From CAWDYA01 sp963806495 (GTDB lineage Bacteria > Acidobacteriota > Polarisedimenticolia > JACPZX01 > DASXTC01): 64,000 nt of DNA. The number at the start of each line of letters is the position of its first letter. Position 1 is the first letter of the stretch. The position numbers were made by a program, and so were the translations under genes. This document shows, one piece after another, positions 40,210 through 49,469 of the stretch. The notes beneath the pieces were generated by a model. The model had not been told where the DNA came from and did not search any database. It saw nothing but the letters and a program-made list of their open reading frames with translations. The stretch is from assembly GCA_963806495.1 (NCBI GenBank), contig CAWDYA010000007.1, positions 62,001 to 126,000 of the forward strand. Direction: 5' to 3'.

Positions 40210-42119
40210 ATGTGCGGCATCGCCGGATTCATCAACAGGGATCCCGAGCAACCGGCGGATGCGGAGGCGGAGAGTCCGACTGATTGTCATCGTGCATCGC
40301 GGTCCCGACGACGTCGCCAGCTTACACCCTGGACGGCCCGCTGGCGCTGGGTATGAAACGACTATCGATCATCGACCTGCAGACGGGACAGCAGCCGATC
40401 AGCAACGAGGACGGCACGGTCTGGATCGTCTTCAACGGAGAGCTCTACAACTATCTCGAGCTTCGGGATGAACTGACAGTCCGCGGTCACCGGTTCCGTA
40501 CCAGGTCCGATACCGAGGTGCTGGTTCACCTGTATGAAGAGGAGGGTGACGGTTTTCTGTCCCGGATCAATGCGATGGCATCGCTGGCGCTGTGGGACGG
40601 GCGCCGAAGGCGGCTCCTGCTGGCGCGGGACCGGCTTGGCAAGAAGCCGTTGCATTATGCGCTGACGCGGGAAGCGCTGGTCTTCGAATCGGAGATCAAG
40701 GCGCTCCTGCGACACCCTGCGGTGCGGCCCGGGGTTGACGCCTCCTCCGTGGCGCGATACCTCGTTCACGACTACGTCCCTTGTCCGCGCACTATCTATG
40801 AGGGGATCGCCAAGCTCCGGCCGGGGCACCTGGCCGTATTCCAGGACGGAAATCTGCACGAGCGGCCCTACTGGGACATCCCGGGCCCCGAGCCGGCCTC
40901 CTCGCTTCCAGGAGAAGGGCGCCGTGGAAGAGGAGGTCCGCGAGACGCTTTACGACGCGGTGCGCCGGAGGATGATCTCCGACGTCCCCCTGGGCGTGTT
41001 CCTTTCGGGCGGGCTCGACTCCAGCTCAATCGTGGCCTGCATGGCACGGGCGGCGCCAGGCCGGGTGCGCACCTTCTCGGTGGCATTCGAGGATCCCAGT
41101 TTCGACGAGTCGGCGCACTTCCGTGCGGTGGCGCGTCACTTTCGGCACGACGCATGTCGAACGCACGCTGAAGCCGTCCGATCTGCTGGACCTCCTACCG
41201 GCGCTTGCCCCCATGCTGGACGAGCCACTCGGTGATGCTTCGATCCTTCCCGACCTATCTGCTCTCGCGCTTCACGCGCGAGCAGGTGACACCGTGGCAC
41301 TGGGCGGGGGGCGACGAGCTGATGGCGGGATACCCCGACCCATCAGGCGCACCGCCTCGCGGCGGCGTACGAGAGGATCCCCGCCGCTCTGCGTGCCGGT
41401 CTCATCGCGCCCGATGATCCGCGGCCTGCCCGTCTCCACCTCCAACATCAGCTTCGACTTCAAGGCCAAGAGGTTCGTGCGCGGTATCGGTAAACCCCCG
41501 GAGATCCGCAACCAGATCTGGCTCGGCTCATTCTCCAGCCCCGAGGCGCTGCGCCTCATGGCGCCCGAGGTGAGGCGTGAGCTGCAGGATTTCGACCTCA
41601 TGCAGGAAGCGCGCGAGCACATGCGTCGTGCCCCGGCACCTGACGTCCTTGGTCGGTTGCTCTACGTCGACCTGAAAATGTACCTTCAGGACGGCATCCT
41701 CGTGAAGGTGGACCGCGCCAGCATGGCCTGCTCCCTGGAGGTGAGGGCGCCGCTGCTGGACTACCGGTTCGTGGAACTGATCAGGCAGGCTGCCCACGTC
41801 ATGGAAGCTGCGCGCCGGCACGACCAAGTACATTTTCAAGCGGGCCATGGCCGCCTGGCTGACCGGGCATCGTCTCCCGGCCGAAGAAGGGATTCGGCAT
41901 TCCGGTGGCGGAGTGGCTGAAGGGGCCGCTCCGCGATCTGATGATGGGGCTGCTGGACGGGAGCCGGCTCAGGAGGCAGGCGCTGCTGGATCCGGTGCCC
42001 GTCGCGGCCCTGGTGTCGGACCATCTCTCGGGACGCCGTGACAACCGCAAGGAGCTCTGCGGACCTTGCTGATGCTGCAGCTCTGGATGGACCACTGGGG
42101 GGAGGGACTGCGGGCGTGA
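40210..42119 (+). CDS. asnB: Glutamine-hydrolysing asparagine synthetase-like, many frameshifts
   Basis: An AsnB-family amidotransferase. It starts MCGIAGFINRD, whose Cys2 is the glutaminase nucleophile, with HRGPDD, IIDLQTGQQPISNEDG and FNGELYNY following. The synthetase domain has the PPi-loop LSGGLDSSSIVA, then LDEPLGDASILPT, YLQDGILVKVDRASMACSLEVRAPLLD and KKGFGIPVAEWL. I count about ten frame changes over 1.9 kb, each joining correct AsnB segments. In polysaccharide clusters such enzymes may amidate uronic acids; asparagine synthesis is the alternative. The stop overlaps the next gene's GTG. Confidence 0.75.
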
Positions 42120-43149
42120 AGCCATCGCTGCTCGAGTTGATCGTCTGCCCGGGCTGCCGCGGCGTGCTCGCCCTACGCGATGCGACCCCGGAGGCGGGCG
42201 AGGTGATGGAAGGTACGCTCGTCTGTGTCGGCTGCGACCGGACCTACCCGGGTGCGTCGCGGAGTGCCGCGGTTCACGGAAGCGGGGCCAGGCGGGGAGG
42301 AGACCGTGAGGACGGCGGGCGCCTTCGGTTGGGAGTGGGGCGCCTTTCCCGAAATCGAAGGCCATCACGAACAGCAGTTCCTCGACTGGTGGCCCCGGCA
42401 ACGCCCGAGACCTTCCGTGCCCGCGTCGTGGTGGAGGGCGGCTGCGGCAAGGGACGTCACACGCGGCTGGTGGCGCGGTACGGCGCGCGCGCGGTGATCG
42501 GCGTGGATCTGTCCGACGCCGTGGACGTCGCCTTCGCCAACACGGGCGGCGAGTCCAACGTGCACATCGTGCAGGCCGACCTGCGCGCGCTGCCGCTTAG
42601 GCCCGGCACGTGCGATGTCGCCTTTTCCGTGGGCGTTCTGCATCACATGCCGGACCCGTTCGAGGGGTTCCGGTCGCTCGCCGGCGCGGTGAGGCCCGGT
42701 GGAACGATTTCGGTATGGGTCTACGGCGCCGAAAACAACATCTGGATCTCCGAGGTCGTGTCACCGCTGCGCAGGGCCGTACCTCGAAGCTGCCGCCGCG
42801 GGTGTTGTACATCCTGTCCTGGGTATTGAGCGTGCCGCTCTGGACAGCTCTCCGCGGGCTGTACCGCCCTGCCACCCGTCCCTCGATGGCCTGGTTGCGG
42901 CGATGGCTGTTCTATTATCCGTATCTTGCTTACATCAGCCGGTTTCCGTTTCGTGAAATCCACCACATCGTGCATGATCACCTGGCGGCGCCCGTGGCGC
43001 ATTATGTGCGTCGTGAAGAGGTGGAGGCGTGGTACCGGCGGGTCGGCGCCGGAGAGGTCGCCATCGCGTGGCACAACGGGAACAGCTGGAGGGGGTTCGG
43101 CCTGGCAGGGGGCCTGCCCGGCGAGGGAACCCGGGGGAGCGTGCGGTGA
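42116..43149 (+). CDS. Methyltransferase with Trm112-like zinc ribbon, frameshifted
   Basis: A class I methyltransferase whose N-terminus is a Trm112-like ribbon (LLELIVCPGCRGVL, LVCVGCDRTYP). After a shift near 42260 come GVPRF, FGWEWGAF and FLDWW, then the SAM-binding VVVEGGCGKGRHTRLVARYGA, VIGVDLSDAV, LPLRPGTCDVAFSVGVLHH and VRPGGTISVWVYG. The C-terminal part (LSWVLSVPLWTALRGLYR, YYPYLAYISRFPF) includes a membrane-associated stretch and ends at 43149. About four shifts. Relatives occur in O-antigen and lipid-linked sugar clusters; the substrate is unknown. GTG 42116 overlaps the previous stop. Confidence 0.7.
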
Positions 43150-43160
43150 AGGAGGGTAGC

Positions 43161-44190
43161 ATGGCGGTTTCAATCGTGGTGCCCTTCTACAATGAGCGGG
43201 AGAACGTCGACGCGCTCCACGCCCAGATCGTCGCAGCGATGGACGCGCAGGGTCTGCCCTGGGAAATTGTCTACGTCGACGACGGCAGCGTAGACGGCAC
43301 CGCGGAGCGTCTCGAGGCGGCACGCCTTTCGCGGCCGGCGAAGGTGACCGTGGTTCTCCTCCGTCGCAATTTCGGCCAGACCGCCGCGATCGCGGCCGGA
43401 TTCAAGCAGGCGCGCGGCGATGTCATCGTGACGCTCGACGGGGACCTCCAGAACGATCCGGCCGACATCGCCCTGCTGCTCCGGGAACTGGACAAGGGAT
43501 ACGATGTGGTGAGCGGATGGCGCAGGCAGCGCCGCGACGCCTGGCTCACGCGCCGCCTCCCGTCGCGGATCGCCAATCTGGTTATCGGCGCGGCCACCGG
43601 CGTGGCGCTGCACGATTACGGGTGCACCCTCAAGGCCTACCGGCGTGAAGTGGTCGAGCAGCTGACGCTGTACGGTGAGATGCATCGGTTCCTCCCCGCA
43701 CAGGCCCATTGGGTGGGCGCGCGTATCGCGGAGATTCCGGTAAACCACCGGGAGCGGACTGCAGGGCAGCTCCAAGTACGGGCTGCGCCGGACCTACCGC
43801 GTCCTGCTGGATCTCCTCACGGTCCGATTCCTGGGTGTGCACGGCACGAAACCACTCCACGCTTTCGGTGCGCTCGGCCTGATATTCATCGGTCTGGGTG
43901 TGCTGACAATATGCGTGCTGAGCTATCTCAAGTACACGACCGGCGTCAGCTTCATCCAGTCGCCGCTGCTGCTGTTGTCGGCGCTGTTCGTGATCCTCGG
44001 TGGGCAGAGCATCCTGTTGGGTCTGCTGGCGGAGATCTCGGTGAGAACCTACTACGAGTCACAGCAAAAGCCGATCTACGTGGTCCGCGAGATCCGGACT
44101 GCGACGGGGCCGCTCGGGGGGCCGCTCCTACCCGACGCCCCTGTCCGCGACGAAGAGAGTCACGGGGATTGCCGCAGCCGCTCGAAATAG
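43161..44190 (+). CDS. GT2 transferase, GtrB/ArnC/DPM1-like, one frameshift
   Basis: A polyprenyl-phosphate glycosyltransferase: a cytoplasmic GT-A domain transfers a sugar from its nucleotide to undecaprenyl phosphate, and two C-terminal helices anchor it. Motifs: SIVVPFYNERENV, VYVDDGSVDGT, LRRNFGQTAAIAAGF, TLDGDLQNDPADI and KAYRREVVEQL. The helices are FGALGLIFIGLGVLTICVLSY and LLLLSALFVILGG. An extra G at about 43757 breaks the frame; removing it gives GSSKYGLRRTYRVLLDL. ATG 43161 follows GAAGGAGGG. The product lipid-sugar could serve the GT-C-type proteins nearby. It converges on the next gene with 31 bases of overlap. Confidence 0.85.
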
Positions 44191-46316
44191 TCGCGGCAGG
44201 GCGGGAAATCGGGTCTGATGGCGAGACACCGCCCGAAGGCGTTCTCCGCGAGATCCTGTCGTCCTTCGAGCAGATAGACGTATCCGAGGTCGGACCATGC
44301 GAAGAAAGCCTCGGGCATCATGTCCAGGATCCTCTGTGTCACCTCCCGGGCCTCGTCGAGCCGGTTGAGGGCCAGCAGCGCCTTGGCCTCGTAGTGCATC
44401 GGAGTCCAGGCCCCGGGCGCCTCGGCCTCGGCCCGCCTCGCCTCGGCGAGCCAGCGCTCCCCGTTGGCGGCCGTGATCTGCACGGTGCCCGCGCGGGCGG
44501 GGTTGATCAGCGTGTACCGATCGCGCGCGATGATCGGGGCGAATCTCGGGATGTTCCTCAGATAGACGACGGAGCGATCGTCGAAGTAGACCAGGGCCCA
44601 GTCCGGCGACGAGTCGAGGTAGTCGAAGAACCCGGGGGAGCGATCGGAGCCGTAGGTGATCAGAAAGAAGTCGATGTTCCATTTCCTGATGTACTCGTCG
44701 AGCGCCGTCCTGTCCCGCAGGGCATGCACGTATTCGAGGTACAGCGTCTCGCCGTAGACGTCGTTGCGCGAGTCCATCGCCACCTTCACCTCGGGCCACA
44801 TCCGGTTGATGAGCATCGCCGCCGCGTTATAGGAGGGGAACGCCCGGCCGGTGATGTGGTTCCGCTCGATGTAGTCCACGGCGCCGACGGGCATGTTGTC
44901 GGCGATGCCGAGCCCCATGTCCCGTTTGGACGGCGGGTCGTACCCGAAGTAGTACGAGTTCTGGAAGGTGAACAGGGCGAGACTGAGCATCAGCACGCCC
45001 ATGGCGGCCGTGAGCGCGTGCTCCAGCCACCCGACGCCGTATCGTGCGGTGCGGGCAATCCGTGTCACCACGGCATCGATATTGTGCCCGAGCGTCGGCA
45101 GCGTGCCGATCACGGCGTCGGTGACGGCGCGGTTGTGCTTCATCGACATCGCGAAGAAGAGAGCGACGATCCCCGCGTGCTGGAATTCGAGCCGGTGGAA
45201 GTTCCCTATGACGAACAGCGCCACCACCACGTACCAGAGGGTCGCCTGGCGTTCGAGGCTCGTGGGTATCTCGCTGAACGAGGTCTTGTAGACCTGGGCC
45301 AGCTCGATCGAGAAGACCACCCAGAGGAACACGAGGAGCACGTTGACCGCCCACGCCATGTCGCGCAGGGGGCTCTGAAGCTCCTTGTGTCCCCTGATGA
45401 AGAGGAACGAGCCGAAAAGGACGATGATCCAGGGGATGTAGTAGAGGAACATCGACGAGAGGTTGTAGCTCGGGAAGAAGGCCGGCTGCCACTCGTAGAT
45501 CCCCCTCATGAACACCTCCTGTCCGGTGAGCTCGAAGGGGAAGGTCAGCAGCCTGTATCCGTACGGGTTGATCATCGCGGTCGCGAGGCAGGCGAAAGGC
45601 AGTGCGCAGACCAGCTTCACATCGCGCAGCGGCAGCGCATCGCCCACGGACAGCGCGAGCGTATGGGCCCGGAAGTACATCACGACCTCGGCGGCCGCGA
45701 GCATGACCAGGAGGAAGATCCCCTGGTAGTGGCCCCCGTGCAGGTTGGTCCAGGGGATGTGCAGGAGCGGGATGGCGTAGAGCCAGCCGCGGTGCCGTCC
45801 CCGCTGGCGGTACCCGAAGTAGCAGAGCAGGTACAAGGCGATGAAGAGATACGAGAAGATGTGCGGCCGCTCCAGGAACCGGGCGGACCCCACGAACAGC
45901 ATCACGGTGAAGCAGGGGAACATGGCCCACGGCCGGATCCCAAGAAACGAGCAGGCCCCCAGAAGTGCGATGCACGTGGCCAGGATCACCGCCGCCTTGA
46001 AGAAGATGAGGCCGTTCACGCCGGCGGCGGCGTAGACGAGGTAGAAGACCACCCCGCTGAGCCATTCGTGCGCGACGTAGTCGTGATCGGAGGCGGTGAA
46101 GGAGTAGGGGTCCTTGTCGGGGACCTGCCACGTGTGCAGGATGTTCTCGCCCGTCTTGAGATGGATCCAGATGTCGTTGTTCGACATCTTGAAGACGGTC
46201 AGCGACGCGATGAGGACGGCGAGCGCGGCGAGCGCGAACAGGAGAGCCGGGAGCCGCAGGAAGGACCGGGCACCCTGGGGCTCCTCCTCGGCCGGCGCCA
46301 CGCGGGATTTCTTCAT
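44160..46316 (-). CDS. Polytopic membrane protein with C-terminal TPRs
   Basis: 718 residues in one clean frame. An N-terminal helix (LLFALAALAVLIASLTVF) precedes NNDIWIHLKTGENIL and VAHEWLSGVVFYLVY, acidic and histidine motifs found in a GT-C-like family of uncharacterised membrane proteins. About eleven helices follow to about residue 450. The C-terminal 250 residues are soluble: an extracytoplasmic region with YGSDRSPGFFDYLDS, then TPR-like repeats (WTPMHYEAKALLALNRLDEA; FFAWSDLGYVYLLEGR). It may be a lipid-linked-sugar-dependent glycosyltransferase; this is by fold analogy only. The promoter leaves a leader of only about four bases. Confidence 0.7.
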   Translation of the reverse strand: MKKSRVAPAEEEPQGARSFLRLPALLFALAALAVLIASLTVFKMSNNDIWIHLKTGENILHTWQVPDKDPYSFTASDHDYVAHEWLSGVVFYLVYAAAGVNGLIFFKAAVILATCIALLGACSFLGIRPWAMFPCFTVMLFVGSARFLERPHIFSYLFIALYLLCYFGYRQRGRHRGWLYAIPLLHIPWTNLHGGHYQGIFLLVMLAAAEVVMYFRAHTLALSVGDALPLRDVKLVCALPFACLATAMINPYGYRLLTFPFELTGQEVFMRGIYEWQPAFFPSYNLSSMFLYYIPWIIVLFGSFLFIRGHKELQSPLRDMAWAVNVLLVFLWVVFSIELAQVYKTSFSEIPTSLERQATLWYVVVALFVIGNFHRLEFQHAGIVALFFAMSMKHNRAVTDAVIGTLPTLGHNIDAVVTRIARTARYGVGWLEHALTAAMGVLMLSLALFTFQNSYYFGYDPPSKRDMGLGIADNMPVGAVDYIERNHITGRAFPSYNAAAMLINRMWPEVKVAMDSRNDVYGETLYLEYVHALRDRTALDEYIRKWNIDFFLITYGSDRSPGFFDYLDSSPDWALVYFDDRSVVYLRNIPRFAPIIARDRYTLINPARAGTVQITAANGERWLAEARRAEAEAPGAWTPMHYEAKALLALNRLDEAREVTQRILDMMPEAFFAWSDLGYVYLLEGRQDLAENAFGRCLAIRPDFPPCRDYFERLRQSP

Positions 46317-46326
46317 GGGCCGCAGA

Positions 46327-46355
46327 TTCTATCTCACGCGTCGGCTCTTTGACAA
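46327..46355 (-). promoter_or_regulatory. Minus-strand promoter, overlapping -35 with divergent one
   Basis: Read on the minus strand: TTGTCA (46350-46355), 18 bases, TAGAAT (46327-46332). Transcription should begin near 46320, four bases before the ATG, with no Shine-Dalgarno. Its -35 shares five bases with the plus-strand -35. Confidence 0.6.
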
Positions 46356-46377
46356 CGCCGGGATCGGCCCCTATACT
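46349..46377 (+). promoter_or_regulatory. Consensus sigma70 promoter for CcmH-like gene
   Basis: TTGACA (46349-46354), a 17-base spacer and TATACT (46372-46377) match the consensus closely. The gene's ATG at 46399 has GGAGGCACGA upstream. Confidence 0.75.
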
Positions 46378-46398
46378 TCGGCGCAACCGGAGGCACGA

Positions 46399-46857
46399 AT
46401 GTCGACAGAAGCAGCGAGGGGGCGCGTGGTCGGTTTCATCGCGATCGGCGCTCTCGTCGCGCTGGTGGGCATCGCCTATTTCTCCGGCCGGGAAACGCCG
46501 CCACCCCCACCCGCAGGACCGGAGACCCCCGGTGTGGCGCTGCCCGGGCCGGCCGCCGGCTCGCCCGCAGTGCCCGCCCCCCCGGCCGCAGGGCAGGCTC
46601 CCGCGGCTTCCTCCTCGGGAGGTGTGGTCACCGCCGTCCTCGACGACATCGCCCTCAGCCCGAAGGCCCGCCTGCTCGCCGAGCGGTTCCGCTGTGTCTG
46701 CGGGTGCAACGATCTGCTGTCCGTGTGCACCTGCAACAAGACACCGGGCAGCCGCGACATGAAACAGTATCTCCAGCAGCTCGTCGACGAGGGGAAGGGG
46801 ACCACCGAGATCGAGAAGGCGATGGTGGCGCGCTACGGTCCCGACGTGCTGCCCTGA
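46399..46857 (+). CDS. CcmH-like membrane-anchored thiol protein
   Basis: A 152-residue protein: one N-terminal helix (VVGFIAIGALVALVGIAYF), a Pro/Ala-rich linker of about 55 residues, then a CcmH-type three-helix domain (LAERFRCVCGCNDLL, KTPGSRDMKQYLQQLVDEG, IEKAMVARYGPDVL). CcmH reduces apocytochrome c for haem attachment using LRCxxC. Here the motif is CVCGC followed by CTC, five cysteines in 12 residues, so metal binding is as likely as thiol redox. The Pro-rich linker and reversed topology (anchor first) also differ. A cytochrome c is encoded at 6.7 kb, but no other ccm gene is in the window. Confidence 0.65.
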   Translation: MSTEAARGRVVGFIAIGALVALVGIAYFSGRETPPPPPAGPETPGVALPGPAAGSPAVPAPPAAGQAPAASSSGGVVTAVLDDIALSPKARLLAERFRCVCGCNDLLSVCTCNKTPGSRDMKQYLQQLVDEGKGTTEIEKAMVARYGPDVLP

Positions 46858-47768
46858 GACGAATGGCGTCCCGTGAGCTGGACGCGCCCGCTCCACTTGA
46901 GCTTCCTGCGCAGCACGTCGAAGTAGTCCCTGTCGGCGAAGTGGATCAGCCTCACCGGATGAGGTGACTTGCGGATCCGGAGGTGATCCCCGGGCGCGAA
47001 CGGCGAGCCCACCTGCCCGTCGACGGTGATGTACACCTCCCCGTGGTTTCTGACCACCCCGACGCCCACCCGGCTGACGCCCGGTGCCACGATCGGCCGG
47101 TTGGTGAGCGTGTGGGGGCAGATCGGGCAGAGCAGAACGGCGTCCACGGAAGGGTCGACGATCGGGCCTCCCGCCGACAGGGAGTAGGCGGTCGAGCCGG
47201 TGGGCGTGGCGACGATCAGCCCGTCGGCCCTGAAGATGGTGGTGAACCGGCCGTCCATCTCGACGTTGATGTCCAGTATGCGGGCGAGCGCGCTCTTGGC
47301 GATGACGACGTCGTTGAGCGCGTGATGTCGGGCGATGATGCGTTTCCCGCGCATGATCTCGACCTGCAGCCTGTTGCGGCGTGCGATCCGGTGCCGCCCC
47401 TCGAGCACCGCATCCAGCGACGCGCGCATCTCGTCGAGAGGCACCTCGGTGAGGAAGCCGAGACTGCCCATGTTGACGCCCAGGATGGGGGTTCGGCTGG
47501 CTCCCATCTCGCGGGCCACGGCGAGCAGGGTGCCGTCCCCCCCGATCACCACGATGGCGTCGCACCGTGAGGCGAGCGTGGCACGGTCGAGCGCCTCGGT
47601 CCGGCGCGGCATCAGGGCGGCGGTCTGGGGATCGAAACAAACCTCGATGCCGCGCCGTCTGAGCCAGCGGCTGATCTGCCTCAGGATCGCCGTGGCGCGC
47701 GGGGGCTGTGGCTTGATGACGATCCCGATGGTCCTAATCCTGCGCTTCGTGCGTGAGCCTGAAGGCAT
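46833..47768 (-). CDS. nadK: NAD kinase
   Basis: Phosphorylates NAD+ to NADP+ in the cytoplasm. The 311 residues include the GGDGT motif at 76-80 with following LLAVAREM, GVNMGSLGFLTEV, the NDVVIAK segment and TPTGSTAYSLSAGGPIV. LCPICPHTLTNRPIV and VYITVDGQ complete the signature. The N-terminal VIKPQPPRA replaces the usual VxKPxxPxA nearly perfectly. Its 5' end overlaps tlyA by 35 bases, the last gene pair of the long minus-strand operon; its 3' end overlaps the CcmH-like gene by 25 bases. Confidence 0.95.
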   Translation of the reverse strand: MPSGSRTKRRIRTIGIVIKPQPPRATAILRQISRWLRRRGIEVCFDPQTAALMPRRTEALDRATLASRCDAIVVIGGDGTLLAVAREMGASRTPILGVNMGSLGFLTEVPLDEMRASLDAVLEGRHRIARRNRLQVEIMRGKRIIARHHALNDVVIAKSALARILDINVEMDGRFTTIFRADGLIVATPTGSTAYSLSAGGPIVDPSVDAVLLCPICPHTLTNRPIVAPGVSRVGVGVVRNHGEVYITVDGQVGSPFAPGDHLRIRKSPHPVRLIHFADRDYFDVLRRKLKWSGRVQLTGRHSSQGSTSGP

Positions 47769-48573
47769 CGTCCTCGATCTCCTGCGGCGTCGCTCCGCCG
47801 GCGGTTGCGGTCAGGTGAACGAAATACTCCACGTTCCCCCCGGCGCCGGTGATGGGGGAGCGCGCCATGCCGGCGACGGCGAGACCGATCGACCGCGCGA
47901 ACATTGCCGTGGCCACCAGAACCTCGCGGCGATCGTCGGCGCTGCGGACAATCCCGCCGCGCCCCACCTTTCCCTTGCCGATCTCGAACTGCGGCTTGAC
48001 CAGCGCCACAATCCCCTCCACTTTACCCGATGCGGCGCCGGGCCGCGCGGCCCGCAGCAGGGGAGTCGCGACAGGCAGTATCAGACGAAGCGAGATGAAC
48101 GAGACGTCGATGACGGCGATGTCGACGCCGTCCGCCGCGTCGGGAAGGTCCGATGGCGTCATGTAGCGGGCGTTGAGCCCCTCGATCACCACGACACGCG
48201 GGTCGTTGCGGATCTTCCAGTCGAGCTGGCCGCGGCCGACGTCCACTGCGTAGACCCGGACGGCCCCGCGTTTCAGCAGGCAGTCGGTGAAGCCCCCGGT
48301 GGAGGCGCCGATGTCGACGGCGGTCAGGCCGGTCACGTCGATTCCGAAGGCGTCGAGCGCGCCGGCCAGCTTCTGCCCGCCGCGGCTGGCATAAACGCGG
48401 CCGGGTCCGCTGACCGCCACGTCGGCGTCGACCGGAACACGGGTGCCCGGTTTGTCCAGCCGGCGGCCGTCCACGGTCACCTGGCCGCCCATGATCATCG
48501 CCTGAGCCGTCTGGCGGCTCGGCGCCAGACCTCGCTCGGTGAGAAGCAGGTCGAGCCTCCGGGCGGACTTCAT
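47734..48573 (-). CDS. tlyA: TlyA-family S4-domain rRNA 2'-O-methyltransferase
   Basis: 279 residues: an S4 RNA-binding domain (RRLDLLLTERGLAPSRQTAQAMI) and a FtsJ-like SAM methyltransferase (ALDAFGIDVTGLTAVDIGASTGGFTDCLL is split over residues about 70-98; catalytic Lys near VALVKPQFEIGKG). In Mycobacterium TlyA 2'-O-methylates cytidines in 16S and 23S rRNA; relatives are often labelled hemolysin A. Start 48573 overlaps the ispA stop (ATGA), and an upstream in-frame extension lacks similarity. It is translationally coupled on both sides. Confidence 0.92.
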   Translation of the reverse strand: MKSARRLDLLLTERGLAPSRQTAQAMIMGGQVTVDGRRLDKPGTRVPVDADVAVSGPGRVYASRGGQKLAGALDAFGIDVTGLTAVDIGASTGGFTDCLLKRGAVRVYAVDVGRGQLDWKIRNDPRVVVIEGLNARYMTPSDLPDAADGVDIAVIDVSFISLRLILPVATPLLRAARPGAASGKVEGIVALVKPQFEIGKGKVGRGGIVRSADDRREVLVATAMFARSIGLAVAGMARSPITGAGGNVEYFVHLTATAGGATPQEIEDDAFRLTHEAQD

Positions 48574-49469
48574 CCCTTTCTCGTCAGGACGCTCCGGGCG
48601 AGAGCGATCAGCTCCCCGGCCCTCGGCCCCAGAGCCGCCAGGGCGTCGCATGCCTCCTCGACGCTCGAGGCCGCGCGGCGTCTCGATTCCTCCAGACCCC
48701 ACAGCGCGGGGAACGTCGCCTTGTCCGCCGCGGCGTCCTTTCCCGGAGACTTCCCCAGTTCCTCCACGCTCCCCTCCACGTCGAGGATGTCATCGACAAT
48801 CTGGAAGGCGAGGCCCAGTGCGGAGCCGTAGGCGCGCAGCCGCTCGAGGGCGCTCTCAGGGGAGCCCGCGAGGATCCCGCCGATCTCGCACGAGGCCGTG
48901 ATCAGCGCGCCGGTCTTGAGCTGATGCGTTCGCCGCAGCGTGTCCGCGCCGATCGCCGCTCCCTCCCCCTCGAGGTCCATGACCTGCCCTGAGATCATCC
49001 CGCCGAGCCCTATCGCCCTGCCCATCACCGAGACGGAGCGCAGCCGTGCGGCGGGCTCCGCGTCGCAGCGGGCGAGCACCTCGTACGCGAGATTCAGCAG
49101 AGCGTCGCCGGCCAGGATCGCCGTGGCCTCGTCGAACCGCCGGTGGACGGTGGGCCGGCCCCGCCGCAGATCGTCGTCGTCGAGCGCGGGGAGGTCGTCG
49201 TGGATCAGCGAGAAGGTGTGCACCATCTCGATGGCGCAGGCGGCGTCGAGCAGGGCCCTGTCGATCGCCCCGCCGGAGAAGACCGCGGGGCCGGTCGCCT
49301 CGCCCGCGCCGACGACCAGGATCGGCCGGAACCGCTTGCCGGCGCCGAGCACGGCGTAACGGACCGCGGAGACGATCCGATCGGGCGCCGCCGGCTCCGA
49401 CAGCAGGGCCGAGAGGCGCTCCTCCACCTCGGCGCGGACACGGCTCACGAGGCCGCCGCCCGCCGTCAC
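48570..49469 (-). CDS. ispA: Polyprenyl (farnesyl/geranyl) diphosphate synthase
   Basis: A trans-prenyl chain elongation enzyme of 299 residues making C15 or C20 diphosphates from IPP and DMAPP. The first Asp-rich motif is DDLPALDDDDLRRG, the second is QIVDDILDVEG; YAVLGAGKRFRPIL and HQLKTGALI are also typical. Position between xseB and tlyA with ATGA overlaps on each side is a widespread order (xseA-xseB-ispA-tlyA). Product length cannot be fixed from sequence by eye; IspA-type FPP synthase is the usual assignment. Confidence 0.93.
   Translation of the reverse strand: MTAGGGLVSRVRAEVEERLSALLSEPAAPDRIVSAVRYAVLGAGKRFRPILVVGAGEATGPAVFSGGAIDRALLDAACAIEMVHTFSLIHDDLPALDDDDLRRGRPTVHRRFDEATAILAGDALLNLAYEVLARCDAEPAARLRSVSVMGRAIGLGGMISGQVMDLEGEGAAIGADTLRRTHQLKTGALITASCEIGGILAGSPESALERLRAYGSALGLAFQIVDDILDVEGSVEELGKSPGKDAAADKATFPALWGLEESRRRAASSVEEACDALAALGPRAGELIALARSVLTRKG

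Noticed and set aside
32809..43800. Frameshift-rich genes as a programmed-frameshifting system
   Set aside because: No common slippery heptamer or downstream structure at the shift sites; directions and contexts differ, which fits random indel errors.
43029..46352. A 1,107-codon open frame on the plus strand opposite the TPR membrane protein
   Set aside because: It is the antisense shadow of a well-supported membrane protein; its translation is low-complexity and charged with no domain.
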